In this document: positions 32,604 to 50,699 of the stretch, in pieces
Position numbering within the stretch: position 1 is the first letter of the stretch
Layout of the letters: each line of letters opens with the position of its first letter
Assembly: GCA_963971425.1 (NCBI GenBank)
Contig: OZ020519.1
Location: 16,260,028-16,324,027 of the forward strand
Length of the DNA stretch: 64,000 nucleotides
Reading direction: 5' to 3'
Source of the DNA: Bryoerythrophyllum caledonicum
Taxonomy: Eukaryota; Streptophyta; Bryopsida; Pottiales; Pottiaceae
The notes under the pieces: generated by a model
What the model saw: the letters and a program-made list of their open reading frames with translations, nothing else
What the model was told of the DNA's origin: nothing
The model's database searches: none
Translations under genes and position numbers: made by a program

Positions 32604-34391
32604 TGTTGTTCGTTGAGCGTATTACCTTCGAATTGTCTGATGTCATATTGACAATCCCTAGCGCTTTCTATATCACATGTTCTTTATATTCACACTGTTC
32701 TTGAACTTATCTCGCTGGGTAGACTAAGAGGTTTTTTTTAGTAGAATGAGTGATTTGTAAAAGACGTTGTTTTCTCTACTAGGTCTATTTTGTTAGTCGG
32801 CGGGCAGCCGACATTGTACTTATCTTCCTATTAATTTATGTGTTCATGTTCTTTGGCTGCATCTTCGTTGTCTTGCCACTGCCGTTCAATGTTTTCGACG
32901 CCATACTCAGAACCCATGTTTGACAATTCCACTCGCATATCTTTCATCTTCCGCGATTTTTTTCGTTTATATTTCCTTGGATTTAATTATTACCGTAGAA
33001 AAGGTTTAAGCAAATTGATGCAATTTGTTGTCCTTGTCTTTGATCGGCTGTCAGCCGACAATCACGTACTGTGATTTTTCAAATAATATTGACGTCATTC
33101 TTTAAACTTTCTAAAGTGGTATGTATGATCTGGAATTTGATAACAACACCCTCAACCATTGGGCGCCACTGGAATCTACGACTGTGGTAGATTTTTTGAA
33201 CTGCATCAACGCTCTGGCAACATTTTCGGCCTAAACCCTCTCTAGAATGGGTGAAGCCCATTTTCATGAGTCAGTTGTCCGCCGATGAAATGTTCTCGCC
33301 ACTTTTATTTCTGGAATTTTTTTTTTCCACATTTAGTTAAATATCCGTTTATCTCGTTGAGACAAGATATTATCCGAAACATGGTATTATGCGAGGGCAA
33401 AGTCTACCTTCTCCGTGTTGGGAACGATGAAATTAGTAGTTGGTAAATAAATGAATATTACCATTGGAAAATGAAAGAGTATTGACAACAAGTTGCAAAA
33501 TACAACAAAACTCAAAAATGTCATGAATGTAACATTCAAAATTGCAAAATTCAAAACGTCATGAATTCAAAATGTCATAAATACATTAATAAGAAAATGA
33601 GCACCATATGTACGTAGTATGAATATAATTTTTAAAACAAGATATTCATATATTTGATCAAATTAGAACCTTTACTCTAACATTTAATTTATTTTTAACA
33701 TAGAATCGTAAAAAATAGCCTCAAATGACATTTAAATGGAGTATATCATCCTAACCCCTAAAGGACCAAGGCATGTTAGAGGAATCTCTACTCCCTTGAT
33801 TAAAAACTTCGAAGATGATTTTTTTGAGAATGTTACTGCAGGATCAGTTTCCAAAATTTTATGAGAGGATATGGTTAAAAAATTATGAATTTTGACGGAA
33901 CGGATTAAAATATATTTGCAGTCAAAGTGAAAAAAGTTGTCTCTAGAACGGACACTTGGTCCTGTGGGGGCTAAATAATTTATTTGGTTCTACGGGGGCT
34001 AAATAATTCATTGTGTTTTTTGTTCGATGTTCTCTAAATCTTCCATGATAGTTTCCTTTTTTCTCTTTTTTTTCAAATTATCTCTCAAAGACCTACCCAC
34101 GGTGTCACAAAATTATGTCCACTTCAGACCAGAGACAGGAAGAAAGCAAAATCTACGGAAAACCTAGATGATATCTTCATGTCAAGTCTATTACCGGCGT
34201 AGACTTACGAATCCCTCTCCCAGGTCTTTAAAGTACCCGACAAACTTTAAAGTACCCGGAAAATTTTGATCTTTAAATTTTCCTGAAAAACTTTAAAGCC
34301 AAGCCAAGCCCTTTATCCGGTAAGTTACGCTCATCACCCGAATCCTCAAGTGCTGTTGAGGATTTGCAGCCAAACTCAAGCTTTGCGAGCT
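32604..34391. other. Right edge of the island and intergenic spacer
   Basis: The last three palindromes are at 32796, 33043 and 33270. From about 33290 the composition becomes AT-rich and looks like the flanking genome. No coding region or terminal repeat was recognised. About 34230-34391 is the likely promoter and 5' UTR of the next gene; GTACCCGACAAACTTTAAAG and variants are repeated at 34228-34300. Confidence 0.4.
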
Positions 34392-35686
34392 ATGGCGGCA
34401 CTCGCAGCCAGCTCAGTCTGCTCTGCTTTCGCGCCTCCAGCAATCTCAGCTTTCAAATCCAAACGCAAAGTCACTCTCTGCAGTCTTCACCTGAGAAATT
34501 GCACTCAGAATGGAAATCGACCGAGGCTAATAGGGTTGAGGCCTGGGAGAATCGCAAGAGCGATCCCCGACGATACGGACGACAACATGGACGACGAGGG
34601 CGTGGTGCGCGACATGGAGCGGTACTTGAACGACTTATCCGTCGAGTACGAGAATGTGTGGGACACCAAACCTGCGTGGTGAGTGAATTTGGAGCGAATG
34701 TCTGCGGAATCAGCCAGGGTTTAGGGTTTCTGATTTGCTTTTCATTTGCAGGTGTCAGCCGTGGACGATTGTGCTCACGGGCGTCACTGGCGTGAGCTTG
34801 TCGTGGTTGCTGATTAAGTCCGCCATTGTGACGGGGATCGTCACGATCTTGGTGGCCGCGTGGTGGTATGTTTTCCTGTATACGTATCCAATGGTGAGCT
34901 CAAACCCCTGGTCCAGCTCCTGAAACTCTCTTTACGCCCGAGAATTCTGTATATATTCTGTGTTATGGCAGATCTTGTTGTTCTCATGAGCTGAGGATGC
35001 ATCAGATTTGAAGCTGTCAAATCTTTGGCGTCGGATGGTCCTGTAGCATTTTTACATGATTCATCTTTTAGGGTTTGCTACTTCTCTCTGTGAAGTCAGA
35101 GAGAGCCATATTGCTAGCGATTTGCTAGTTTGTGCCCTGCGGCGATTGTGAATTTTGGCAGATCTCGGTGATTTCATGAATGCATCAGAATTGAAGTCGT
35201 AACAATAGCTTTCATTGTTGTAGCATTGTTTCATGATTTATATCTTAGTGTTCGCTTATTGATTAAATGTATGCATCTAGGGTCACAGAGAGCCATGTTG
35301 CTGGTGATGTGCCCTGCATTTCTTACATTTGTTTTCCGTAATTCTTTTTCTGCAACACGAGTCCTTTATTCGATTCCCTGAGTTTATTTCCACAATCTCA
35401 CGACGGTTCAAAATTTTTCTTCACCTTGCAATGCCCGTCTAGTTCTCGCGGCAATATGGATGTGGTAGCTTCTTCTGGTACCTGATGTAGCAGATTTTTC
35501 TACCACACAACTTCCCTGCTTGAATCCTTGAGGTTGCGTTTATTTTCACAAGAGTTTTGTATAATTTTTTTTGTGACTGTCAGCTTCTTATGTTTGTTGC
35601 AGGCTTATACAGCAATGATTGCGGAAAGGCGGCGGAACCAGAAGAACGGAACGGAAGACACTTACGGATTGCGAACGGGAAAATAG
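34392..35686 (+). CDS. Chloroplast thylakoid-type small membrane protein (DUF6737-like)
   Basis: Three exons (34392-34678, 34752-34893, 35603-35686) with GT-AG junctions encode 170 aa in one frame. The first about 60 residues are Ser/Ala/Arg-rich and short of acids, like a chloroplast transit peptide (MAALAASSVCSAFAPPAISA). The acidic segment DDTDDNMDDEGVVRDMERYL follows. The conserved block is WCQPWTIVLTGVTGVSLSWL, then two hydrophobic helices (VSLSWLLIKSAIVTGIVTIL and ILVAAWWYVFLYTYPM), then MIAERRRNQKNG at the end. This pattern matches a small family shared by plants and cyanobacteria, which I associate with DUF6737, of unknown function. The ATG at 34392 is the first in-frame ATG. A plastid membrane location is inferred. 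Confidence 0.75.
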
Positions 35687-37812
35687 CAGCCTCCTTCTAG
35701 AATAGCTTCCTTCCTCACATTCTTGTTTTAGATCTCTAGCTAGACTCAAAATTCAATCCATTCCTTGCTTGGCTTAGGAAGCATGGATGCCTGAACTGAC
35801 ATGATTTGGGAATTGAGCAGGTAATATTTTTGTGACTTGGTACTCTCAAACTATGGCGCGAAGTTCATGGTCTATCCACCAACCCTATTGTCCTTGCAGG
35901 TTGCAATTAGGAACTTGTCGCTGTCCTGCAAATCAAAAGCCGGTCAACACACAGCTAACAACAATTGAGTGTTGAGTGTCCAGGACTCTAATCAAAGAGT
36001 TGCGCTACTTCACTCAAGGTTCTAGCTTCTAAACCATGATCCATGTTCATGAATCCTGTAACAGTACTGTACTCTAAGAGCCTTTGCTGGAATTTTGGGA
36101 TGTAGTAGGTGAGCTTGTGCAGTAATAAATTTCACAAATAGCAATTAATTCATGATATGAGATTTCATTTCAAAGTCAACGGATGGTCGGTTGGCACGTT
36201 GTTGTCTCCAAAAATAAGAAATATGTTAAACTCTCTTCACATACGAAACTTCCCGTTTTGATTCGTATACGGTTGGAACATTTTGGTATACTATCAAGTA
36301 GAAAAAAACAAAAAAATCACCAATAATTGTGTAAGAATATTTTCTTCACATATGATGTGTCAATGCAAAGCAATTCTTCACAGTGCACATGTGAACCACT
36401 CTAATTCAAAGTAAAAAAAATCTTGCAAGAACATTCTGATGGTTAAAGTAGTACACCCTCCAAATTCCACAGTTTTCACTACCAATATGCGGTAACTTTA
36501 AACACTAAAATCTATTCCATCAACCGTAGGATGTTGTGCAAAATTTCCCCAAAGTTTAGGTCATGGGTTAAGTTCAATTTTGTAAGGTTAGATATAAATA
36601 TTAGGCATTGCATTTCCATCAAATCCGGTTCAAAGAAAAAATCAGCAGAAATCTTGGTTTTTCTAGAAACATCCCTGGGTGGTAAAGGATTACCAAGGCA
36701 TAGTATGAAATTACTTCCCCCTCTTTGAAGGTATACACTTTTGTATAATTAAAAATAATTTACTCACATTTTGCTAACTATATGCACTATGCACAAACAT
36801 TCAAGGTAAAATCACTCCCAGAGTTTTGCACAAATTGAAAGAGAAAAAGTAAAATACGGAGTGTAATGTGTCATGGATAATGCACCACTACAGAACCTTC
36901 TTTTGTCTCACGACTCAAACCAATAAGAAGAAAAAGGGTTCAACAATTGCCAACAACAACAGCAGATCTCATCCACCACAATCACGTTTAATCATGGAAT
37001 CCTACGTTCAATCATGCCACATTATTGGCTCACTCATACCGTACTTCTGAACTCCAGCGCTTTTTTTTTGCCAAAAGATAGCATAAATTGGCCACCTAAC
37101 TGAAAGGGGATGACTTTCATCCGCAAGAATAAACACTAGATGGAATATCATCCACGGAGACGATGGAAATCATCCAAATATGACGAAATATCGTCGTCGT
37201 CGCTTCGTCCTCTTATTCGTGCCGCGTTCGTCAGGGTCCCATAATCTCAAACCGTTACTGTCCGGCTGCTAATAAAATCCATAGATTTACTTCATCGAAG
37301 TGATCGACATGACTAGATATCAACGGTTTTGTGGGCTGTATCGGTTTTGTATTCGATTGAGTTATCGTCGTGGTCGTTTCGTGTCTTCGTCCTCATAGGA
37401 GACGATCGAACGTGGGTTTCACTGTTCGCGTCGGGGTTTTTGGCTCCTTTCATGTGTTGAAGAGAAGAACGAGAGTTGGAGAGAAGAGGTTTAGAAGCTT
37501 TGCGGAGAGTTGTGTGGCGATGGTGTCGGTGAGGAAGAGGGAGGGACGAGGAGGTCGACGACGCGTGATGGCAATGTGAGCGGTCTGGCAGCGAATTTGC
37601 ATATGTTTTGGCGTGACCTAGGCCCGTAGGGGATGAGGAGGCGGAGTTCTGTATGGACCTTGCAGCGTGCGCATCTTGCAGCAGGTGCGCGGCGAGAGTA
37701 GGATCTGGCGCAGGGTGTAGCGCGTTTGTTGCAGCCGACGGGGTTAGAGTTTAGCTCCTGGTGAAGCGCCGGGCGACAGATCTGAGGACGCAATCTTTTT
37801 TTTCAAGCCAAA
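35687..37812. other. Intergenic between the membrane-protein and RWA genes
   Basis: The first about 350 bp are the 3' UTR side of the preceding gene. The rest is AT-rich with no domain-bearing frame. About 37360-37812 is GC-richer and is the likely promoter and 5' UTR of RWA; open frames there show no homology I recognise. Confidence 0.45.
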
Positions 37813-43312
<5,500 letters not shown>

Positions 43313-44365
43313 ACAACGGAGACCGTAGTGCCGCCCGCCTTCCCTGGTCCGAGACTCTTTGATTATTCATACATTTCAGCCTTCACTTTCTACAGTCGAG
43401 GCACGGCGACATGCCCTTGTATTCTCTTCGAGTAAGCAGCGTCAGACTCCAAACGTCTATCAATTTTTCACCAGGTAGCCTTGTGGTGGCAGATTCAAAT
43501 TTAGCATCCGTCGTATCCAACTCTCATCTTCTCAACATACTTCTTGCGGGGCAAATAACATCTGTCGATGTTATCATTCTTGTCCGAAGCATTTTTATTT
43601 ATTTTCATTGACTATTTTTGCATTCCCGTTTAAATTGGTGCTGTAAAATCTATGATCCTAGTATTTTTTATAATGATTACACTTTGTTAGTCATTGTTTT
43701 GTTATGAGAATGCGGTGGTTTGGGTGAAGCGGTTCTTGTAGTAATGGCATCCTTTGCAGTTGAAGAGTATGTCATGTGCCCTAAAGAAGCTAGAGTTGTA
43801 GAACACCGCCTTGTTGCCACTGATTTACCAGCACCACTACGTACCTCCCAAACTCACCTAGCTTTGGCATAAGTGCAGTAATTGAACTAGAGGTAAATCT
43901 TACAAGTAAGAAGTTCAGCAGACCCTATTTTATATTCAGAAAGGTGAAATCTCCATCAACATAGGTATTAGTAAAGGTTCAGGGTTTGTCTTGTAGCAAT
44001 CAAATAGCCACCAAACAAGAATTTAGTACTTAAACATTTGTATAAGTGGATACAAGACAATTTAAAGATCACTAAATGAGTAGATTGATGTGAATTGAAG
44101 TAATTCACATTTCTTAAATAATTGGAAATTTGATGAAACCTTCATTAGTACACAATTTCTTGAAAATGAATATATGATCTGAACTTTATGTGTATGTACT
44201 AGATGAAAAATAGTATAAATAATCTATAATGATAGTATACCCATGATAAATAAGGCTATATTTTAAGGTAGTTTCTACTATATTTGAAGTCAACCAAAAA
44301 TATTGCGCCATCAAGATATGGAGGACAATCATCTTGCACCAAGCCAACAAGAAATTGGTAACTAA
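43313..44365. other. 3' flank of RWA and spacer
   Basis: Likely 3' UTR of RWA followed by AT-rich DNA. No gene seen. The last three bases (44363-44365, TAA) are the left target duplication of the next element. Confidence 0.45.
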
Positions 44366-45610
44366 GGGCCAGTTTGCACTACGGTGGAGAAGTGCACCGG
44401 TCGGTCAAGAACTTCAGCCCAAGACATGGTTATTTGAGGCAAGGGAGGATGTGCCGGAGAAGAGGAAAAGACAATAAAAAAATGTGTCAAGAGGTCTTGA
44501 CCGGCCGTAGTGTAACCACCTAGAGGAGAAGTGTACCGGACAACTTCATGAAGAGGTCTTGACCGGCCGTAGTGTAACCATCTAAAGGAGAAGTGTATCG
44601 GATATCTTCATCGGACTACTTCACAAAATGGTCATAGCCGGCTATAGTAGAAACCTTACCGGATAATAAACAACCATTGTATTGAATTTTTTTTATAAAA
44701 ATTACTGATTAAAAAATAAAATATATTTGGCAATGTTTTGGAACTTCTTTCATAACATGAATTTTTTGAGTTAAGCACTAAAAGATTGAATTGTAAATTA
44801 TGAGTTATAAACTTGGAGTGAAAAAGTTGTGAAGTTGGAGTTGTGATCTTGGAGGTTGGCATACAAAGTTGGACTTGTAAAATTGCATATTTGAGTTGTG
44901 GTGATTGAAATTACAAGTTTTGAGGTGAGATTGCAAGTTTTGAGATTGTAATTGCAAATTAAGTTTGTGGGTATGTGAAATTGAGATTGTAATTGCAAGT
45001 TGAATTTGTGGGTGTGTGAAATTGAGATTGTAATTGCAAGTTGAGTTTGTGGGTGTGTGAAATTTGCATTTGTGTGTTGCAATTTGTGCTTATCCAAAAT
45101 AGATTTGAAACTCTTGATTACAAATTTGACGTTCATAACATTTTTGAAATTCCATGTTAAAATGCAAAAAATCTAAAACCTAATTAAGTTGTAGGGGACC
45201 ATGCAATACTATGCAATGGAGCATGTTAAAATGCCTAAAAAGAAGCCCTAAACCTTCAAAAATGACCTTGGAATGTTTAGGACAGCACATGCGTAGGTAG
45301 TGTAGGATGAGAATAGAAGCATTGCATGAATATTTTATTCAAGTTGGAGTTCTCCGGAGGCCATGTTTCTTGTCCGAGGCTTTGAGCTCGCCCAAGAAAC
45401 TTGACCTCCGGAGAACCTCCCCTCCAAAAAGTGTCGCCACATTGGCAGCCATGTCATTTTTTCATCCATGCACAAAGTTCTCCACCGGAGGACTCTTGGC
45501 CGTAGTGTAAACCCCCATCGGAGAAGAGCGTCACTCTTGGCCAATCAAATTTCAGAATTCCCCTAGAATGCATGACTGGTGGACTTCTCCACCGTAGTGT
45601 AAACTGGCCC
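44366..45610. mobile_element. PIF/Harbinger-like (Tourist-type) non-autonomous element
   Basis: A 1245-bp segment bounded by about 33-bp terminal inverted repeats. The left end starts GGGCCAGTTTGCACTACGG and the right end, reversed, GGGCCAGTTTACACTACGG; both continue TGGAGAAGT and differ at two positions. It is flanked by TAA at 44363-44365 and 45611-45613. GGGCC...GTTT ends with a TAA duplication are typical of PIF/Harbinger MITEs. Subterminal motifs CCGTAGTGTAA recur (for example 44507, 44568, 45500, 45590), mostly pointing inward, as expected of transposase-binding sites. The centre has tandem repeats of a phrase with GAGATTGTAATTGCAAG at 44930-45060. It encodes no transposase. Confidence 0.88.
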
Positions 45611-45613
45611 TAA

Positions 45614-47879
45614 ACATGCAAATCATCCATTATGAAGATTCAAAACCGTATGGTTTAAGGTTCAACTACGAAGCAAGCTCACGTCAGATATGGTTTCTCA
45701 TTGGTGCGCAACCGAGTATAGTTGAAATGGACAATGAAATGAGAGGTAAAAACTTACAAGTGCCTCATTTCGGGCATGATCGACAGGATTGGCAATGTCC
45801 CAATAAATTTGTTATGAGTTTTGTCCTTACATGGCAGATTAAACACTCAGTAAAACCATCTTTGTCCTCTTTTAGATAGTGTTCAAGTTGCTGAAGGAGT
45901 TGTTGAAAAAGCTTGTCTTCTCTATCTCCTTGATCTTCCTACAAGGGAGACACATGCAATGTATTAGGAACACTTACTAGTAACAAAAATTGCAAAGTAG
46001 TGTCTAACAAATACTACACTAAACCAAACATCATTCAAATGATCACATTGAATTTGGTCTAAACTTTCCCAACATCAATACCTTGACCATCACCAGAGTC
46101 CATTCTAGTCATTGATGCCGTAGCCAACTGCCACAACATAGAAATGTGATGTAATGATTAGCTTTCTCTCAAACAATTTTTCTCTAAAATTCTTACAGTA
46201 CTTTACTTTTGCAACTCTTGAATAGAAACTCTTACAACCTTTAAGCAAAAAAAGCCTTTCAGTTCTTTTTCAATTGTTACTGCCGTTAAACAGAAAAAAA
46301 AAGGTCATATAAACTTTAACACCAAAATCCGAAGCGCATGTTTTTTAATTCCAAGGTAGCACATTGACAAAGAGTATGCGTTAAGCACCAAAGATGGGTT
46401 TTCTAAGTGATTTGCGTAGATCAGCTGTTGAGTAATGACTCTTTCAAGAGAATTTGGCTCTTGCTGAAAAATTCAAGTTACACTTACAGAACCAATGAAA
46501 ATAGTAGTTTGTCTTTACATCCAATAAGGTATAAGTAGATTTGTACTTGCTCAAATTTGTCATTCCCCTACTTGCTTACGATCTGTGTTTTTAGCAACTC
46601 CATTACAAAAGGCTTCTTACCCGGTGCTGTTAAAGCTATAACAGGACCCTAACCCTGCTCAACGTCCCCGTCATGCTCCACCAACGCCACCACCTCTCTT
46701 GCATCCGCCTCATCCTTCGAGAAAACCTTCTTGATGTCATGTCACACACACTTCAACCTTGCCATGGCCTCTAGCTAAATTAACAACTCTCAACAACATG
46801 AGAGAAATTCACCTATTTCAAAGACCAAAGTACCCATTTTGACCGGACATACTATACACTAGTACCCGAGGTTTGTCCGCCCAAGCTTGTTCTGTCATAA
46901 AGACACACACACCTTGTAAGCCTCTTCCATGCCAATCAATGTACATCTTATAGCTTAATGATGTCATGAAAGCTTGACCCAGGGTTTTGGGCCGTATCAA
47001 TAAACTCTAGATATTCTATAAACCACAAACTTTTATTACAACATGTATATTAACCTGGACGCAAGTCTTAAAGGTTTCCAAGTTATACCTCTGATTTACC
47101 AGATGAAAGTATCCAAACAAGGGAAGACTTGTTAACGTTGGAAGCACCCACAAGGCACACTGTAGGTGTGCATGGAAAAACTATTGGCATAGCTCTAGAG
47201 ACACGGCAGCAAAATCTCAAAAATTATCATTCAAAAAACAGAAAAAAACCAAAAAAAATTCTATCTAACAAGACAACAAGTAAGGTTAAGTTTCAGAAGG
47301 CAACCTTAGCAATTTTGTTATCAAGGAGTCTCTTGCGCAACAAGTTGTCCCGTCATAAAGTCTAAAGCAAAAACCTTTGTAAAAAATTGAACATTACAAA
47401 AGACTGTGCATAAGAAATAATTGCCTAAATTCTAAGAAGAGATTGTTCATGAGGATGTCCAAAAATTCTTCAAGGAATTGTTAGGAAGATTCTTCCCTCA
47501 TCAAACCCAAAATCCTACACACCTTTGATAGGTTTGATCATCTTCGTTTGCCGTAACAAAGTTCCAAGAATCTCACATCTTGGCGACACAACTAGAAGCT
47601 GTTGAAATGCAGTAACGGTCCTCTACCTCGGAACCTACAGGTCTCAACAAAAGCCCAGAATCTCTCAAAACAAAACTCATGGATAAACAGATAAAAGTCT
47701 AGCTCCTCTTAGCGAAGAGCACACGTCCGCCAATTCCACGTCCTTAGCTTCTACGTCCGCCAATTGCAACTCCTCGACCAAGTCATGAGCTTCTTCCACT
47801 TTGGGAGCTGCTTTAGGAGGTTCATTGTCAGTTTGCGTGGTAGTAAGATGCAATTGATCTAGGGAAAAGTGAGGGAGTC
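45614..47879. other. Spacer without recognisable genes
   Basis: AT-rich sequence with short, unsupported open frames. A minus-strand stretch at 46600-47000 reads like an eroded coding fragment (DWHGRGLQGVCVFM, KKVFSKDEADAREVV) but I cannot name it. At 47700-47780 the phrase ACGTCCGCCAATT occurs twice. Confidence 0.35.
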
Positions 47880-48407
47880 TGAAACTCCTACTTGGTTGCC
47901 CCTACCAAAAAAATTAGCTTAAATTGAGATTATTAGCTTAGATAACTAGCAAAATAGTTAATAATACGTAGAAGTAGGTTGTATACTAATTAGTGAAAGT
48001 AGGTGAATGCTTAACTAGTTAATTAGTGTTATAGTGGTGATATAACCGGGCCTTAATACCACGGAGGTTATGTCGATAAACCTCAAAAGAATGCCCGAGA
48101 AGGATCTCAAGGACAAAAGCCCAAATCACCATTTTAAACTAATTTGGCTAGTCAAAGTCTTCATCAAGTAGATAGACTAGTTATTAGTGTTTCTTTTTAA
48201 TTTAGTTGTTTATATTTTCTTTCTACTTTGATCGTTGTAGAAAACTTAAATTCCTATTTTGAAAGATTAAGAATTTCATTTTATATGGAAAAGAAAAATA
48301 AAATAAAAAAATAAAAAATAAAAAATAAACAAAACATCGGTTGATAACCGGCCGGTACCGGGTACCAACTGGGTACCGGGTACTAGAGGGTACCAACCGA
48401 GGAGAGG

Positions 48408-48705
48408 ACAACACTGTGCAAGAGACGAGAAGAGCACAACACTGTGCCCGAGGGCGAGAAGAGCACAACACTGTACCAGAGGCGAAAAGAGCACAACACT
48501 ACGCAGGGCGAGGAGAGCACAACGCCGCCCGAGAGGCAAGAAGAGCACAACATTGTACAAGAGGCGAGGAGAGCACAACACTACTTGAGAGGCAAGGAGA
48601 GCACAACACTATCCGAGAGGCGAGGAGAGCACAACACTACGCAGAGAGCAAAGGGAGCACAACACTGCGGAAGAGGCGAAGTGAGCACAACATTGCCCGA
48701 GAGGA
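48408..48705. repeat. 28-32 bp minisatellite (GAGCACAACACT)
   Basis: About ten tandem copies of a unit with GAGCACAACACT followed by a variable GA-rich spacer such as GAGAGGCGAGGA. Both strands are open over the array in several frames, which is an artefact of the repeat length and absence of stops. No gene is called. Confidence 0.85.
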
Positions 48706-49450
48706 AGAACAAGGGGAAGAAGAAGAAGAAGGAAGGTGAGAAGGAGGGTCTAAAACCACCTAAGGTTTGAAGTTGCAAACACCTAGAGTTTTGGGTTTTG
48801 CAAACTAGGGTTTGGTGGAAGAATGTGGTGGAGGAGGTTTTAGACATAACAAGATGGAGATTTCTAAGCGTAGAGGCGGTGCAAGGGGATTCACAACCGC
48901 GGCAAGAAGACTCAGAGACTAAACCATGATTTCAAAGAGGTGGCAAGAATTGTGAATAAGGTGAATTCCGGTTGCCTTCTTTCCGGTTTAGGGAAAAGTT
49001 TCCCGGTAGATTTTCTCTAGACCTCATACGTCCTAGATCTTGAGTTCTTATTGATTGTGCGTCCACGTTTCGTCCCATCGTTTGTTTTTTATTATCCCGG
49101 CCTTGTGGCAAGTCTTCTTTTATGTTTTTCCTATTCTTCCCTTTTCTCTAGGTCTTGCCTAAATTTCTATCTTTTTCATGGTCTACCCGGTCAACCGGGA
49201 AACCTCCTTCAAAAAATATTGTTCTCCTAAGTCATCTCTTTTTGCTTGAAGTGGTCAATTCTAATCTTGTTTCATTAAGTCGTATTACTAGATGCATACA
49301 TCCATGTTAATCTAGAAAAGTGTTTTGGGAAAAGTACCCCGGTTGCCCGGTATACTTGGGTTTTCCGGGCCGGACCGGGAATTGTGATAAGTTGGTAGGG
49401 TGATTGGTGAAAGTACAGGCACATCTTGGAGTTAGTCCATTGCGGACAAC

Positions 49451-50699
49451 ATGACTCCACCAGGGACGTTGAAGCTTTCCAAGATTGATCCTAACAAGTG
49501 GGAGGAGACGGAGCAAGGAGGAGAATTAGTAGAAGATCTTATCCAGATGGGCTGCATGGGGTTATACGAGAAACCGTAGGTCTCTCAGAAGGGATTTGCG
49601 GCTGCGAAGTTGTTTCCTCCCGAAACACCCCGGGGAGGCTACCGGGCTAATCCCCAGACATGGACCACAAAAGTATAGCGTGAGGTATATTCCTTTCAAC
49701 AAGAAGAGGGATGGACACCCGAGGTCAATCGGGAGTTGCTAGATAAGCACTTATCAAATTCTTACGACGTATCGGAGTGCTAATGGAGTGATCAATTCAC
49801 GAACAACCGGTTGAGGAGAGTGGTTGAGTTTTAAACCCAATCTTCCACTCCAACCGACGTGAAAGAGTCACAGCACGGTTGGCCACCACCTACATAGAGG
49901 CATTTTTTGAGGATTTCTTCCTAGACTGGAGATTTTTATTAAAAGAAGCAGTTTTGTTCCAGCTCCGGGAAATTCAACAAGGTGGATGTTCCAAGACCTT
50001 TTTGACTCCATACCTCATGCACTTGTATGCGTATTATGACTGTATGGAACCGGATGAGGAGAATTTGGAGACAAGGGATGGCTCCTCAGGACCATGCTCC
50101 CCGGGCCTTTCTCCAACATACTGGGCTATGGTTGGCGTTAGTAGCAATTTCACGGGAGGCCTCATCATCTCGGGCACTTCAAAAAGGATAGGTCATCTCG
50201 GTTTCACCGGGAAAAATCACAACCACCACTCCGGCCATTTAAGAATCTCACACTAGTAGAGAGCATAGCCAAGTTCTCCCGGGATGTAACCCGGGATTTC
50301 CAGCAGATGGAGATGGAGCTTATGGAGGCAAGGAGTCTTCAGAGGGCTCTCCGGAAGGTGTTCAGAGTAGAAAACACCAGAGACATTTTGGCTACGGTTT
50401 GGGAAGACCGGGATCAATAGACCAAGGTGAAGAAAGATTTCTGGACATTCGAGAAGGAGCATCTTGATACGAAGGTCAAGGCACAAGAAACCATGGTGAC
50501 ACTGACCAAGTTACTTGCCGGACAGACGAGTGCCATCATACCAAGGCAAGACCGGAGCCCAACTCGGAAAAAGAGAAGGTTTGTCTATGACAATTCTCTT
50601 TCTTCAAAAGATGATGATCCCTTTACTCAATGTCGAATGAGTAGAGCGGATTCTCCATCTTTTAAGAAGTGGGGTGTGAAAGTCTATAAGAGGCAATAA
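49451..50699 (+). pseudogene. Degenerate gag-like reading region, unknown
   Basis: Starting at MTPPGTLKLSKIDPNKWEET, then over several frames: KGFAAAKLFPPETPRGGYRA, ATTYIEAFFEDFFLDWRFLL, DVTRDFQQMEMELMEARSLQ and KAQETMVTLTKLLAGQTS up to KVYKRQ at 50699. The pieces look like one long helical, coiled-coil-prone protein with many stops and frame changes. Structural (gag-like) protein of a retroelement is a guess from context. I do not recognise the family. Confidence 0.35.

Larger units (their letters stand above)
14328..33286. repeat. Dispersed family of 17-bp palindromes (RTCGGCGGSCNGCCGAY)
   Basis: Twenty-three copies start at 14328, 14633, 14759, 15775, 17073, 19889, 20801, 20914, 22038, 22201, 22361, 23845, 25258, 27751, 28474, 29401, 30313, 30806, 31834, 32587, 32796, 33043 and 33270. 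The best copies are GTCGGCGGGCCGCCGAC (17073 and 30806) and GTCGGCGGCCCGCCGAC (31834). The arms pair perfectly around one central base. Degenerate copies often keep the pairing (ATCGGCTGTCAGCCGAC at 33043), which points to a selected hairpin or a recurrent source. Most lie in introns or between coding blocks; 19889, 27751 and possibly 30806 fall inside open frames. TTCG or TTTCG commonly precedes the left arm. I saw no copy at 1-14 kb or 33.3-64 kb. Confidence 0.9.

Noticed and set aside
14328..33286. Palindrome arms contain GCCGAC, the DRE/CRT core bound by DREB factors.
   Set aside because: The copies are in introns, between gene fragments and even in coding sequence rather than in one promoter, and the pairing of arms is conserved more than the core itself.
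14328..33286. Integrated giant DNA virus (hairpin-rich, many odd genes).
   Set aside because: No capsid, DNA polymerase, packaging ATPase or other viral hallmark was seen, and the genes have spliceosomal introns. Not excluded for regions outside the window.
48408..48705. CRISPR-like array.
   Set aside because: Direct repeats of variable length without unique spacers, in plant nuclear DNA with no cas genes.
48341..48770. ORFs of 101-132 aa on both strands.
   Set aside because: They are translations of the minisatellite.
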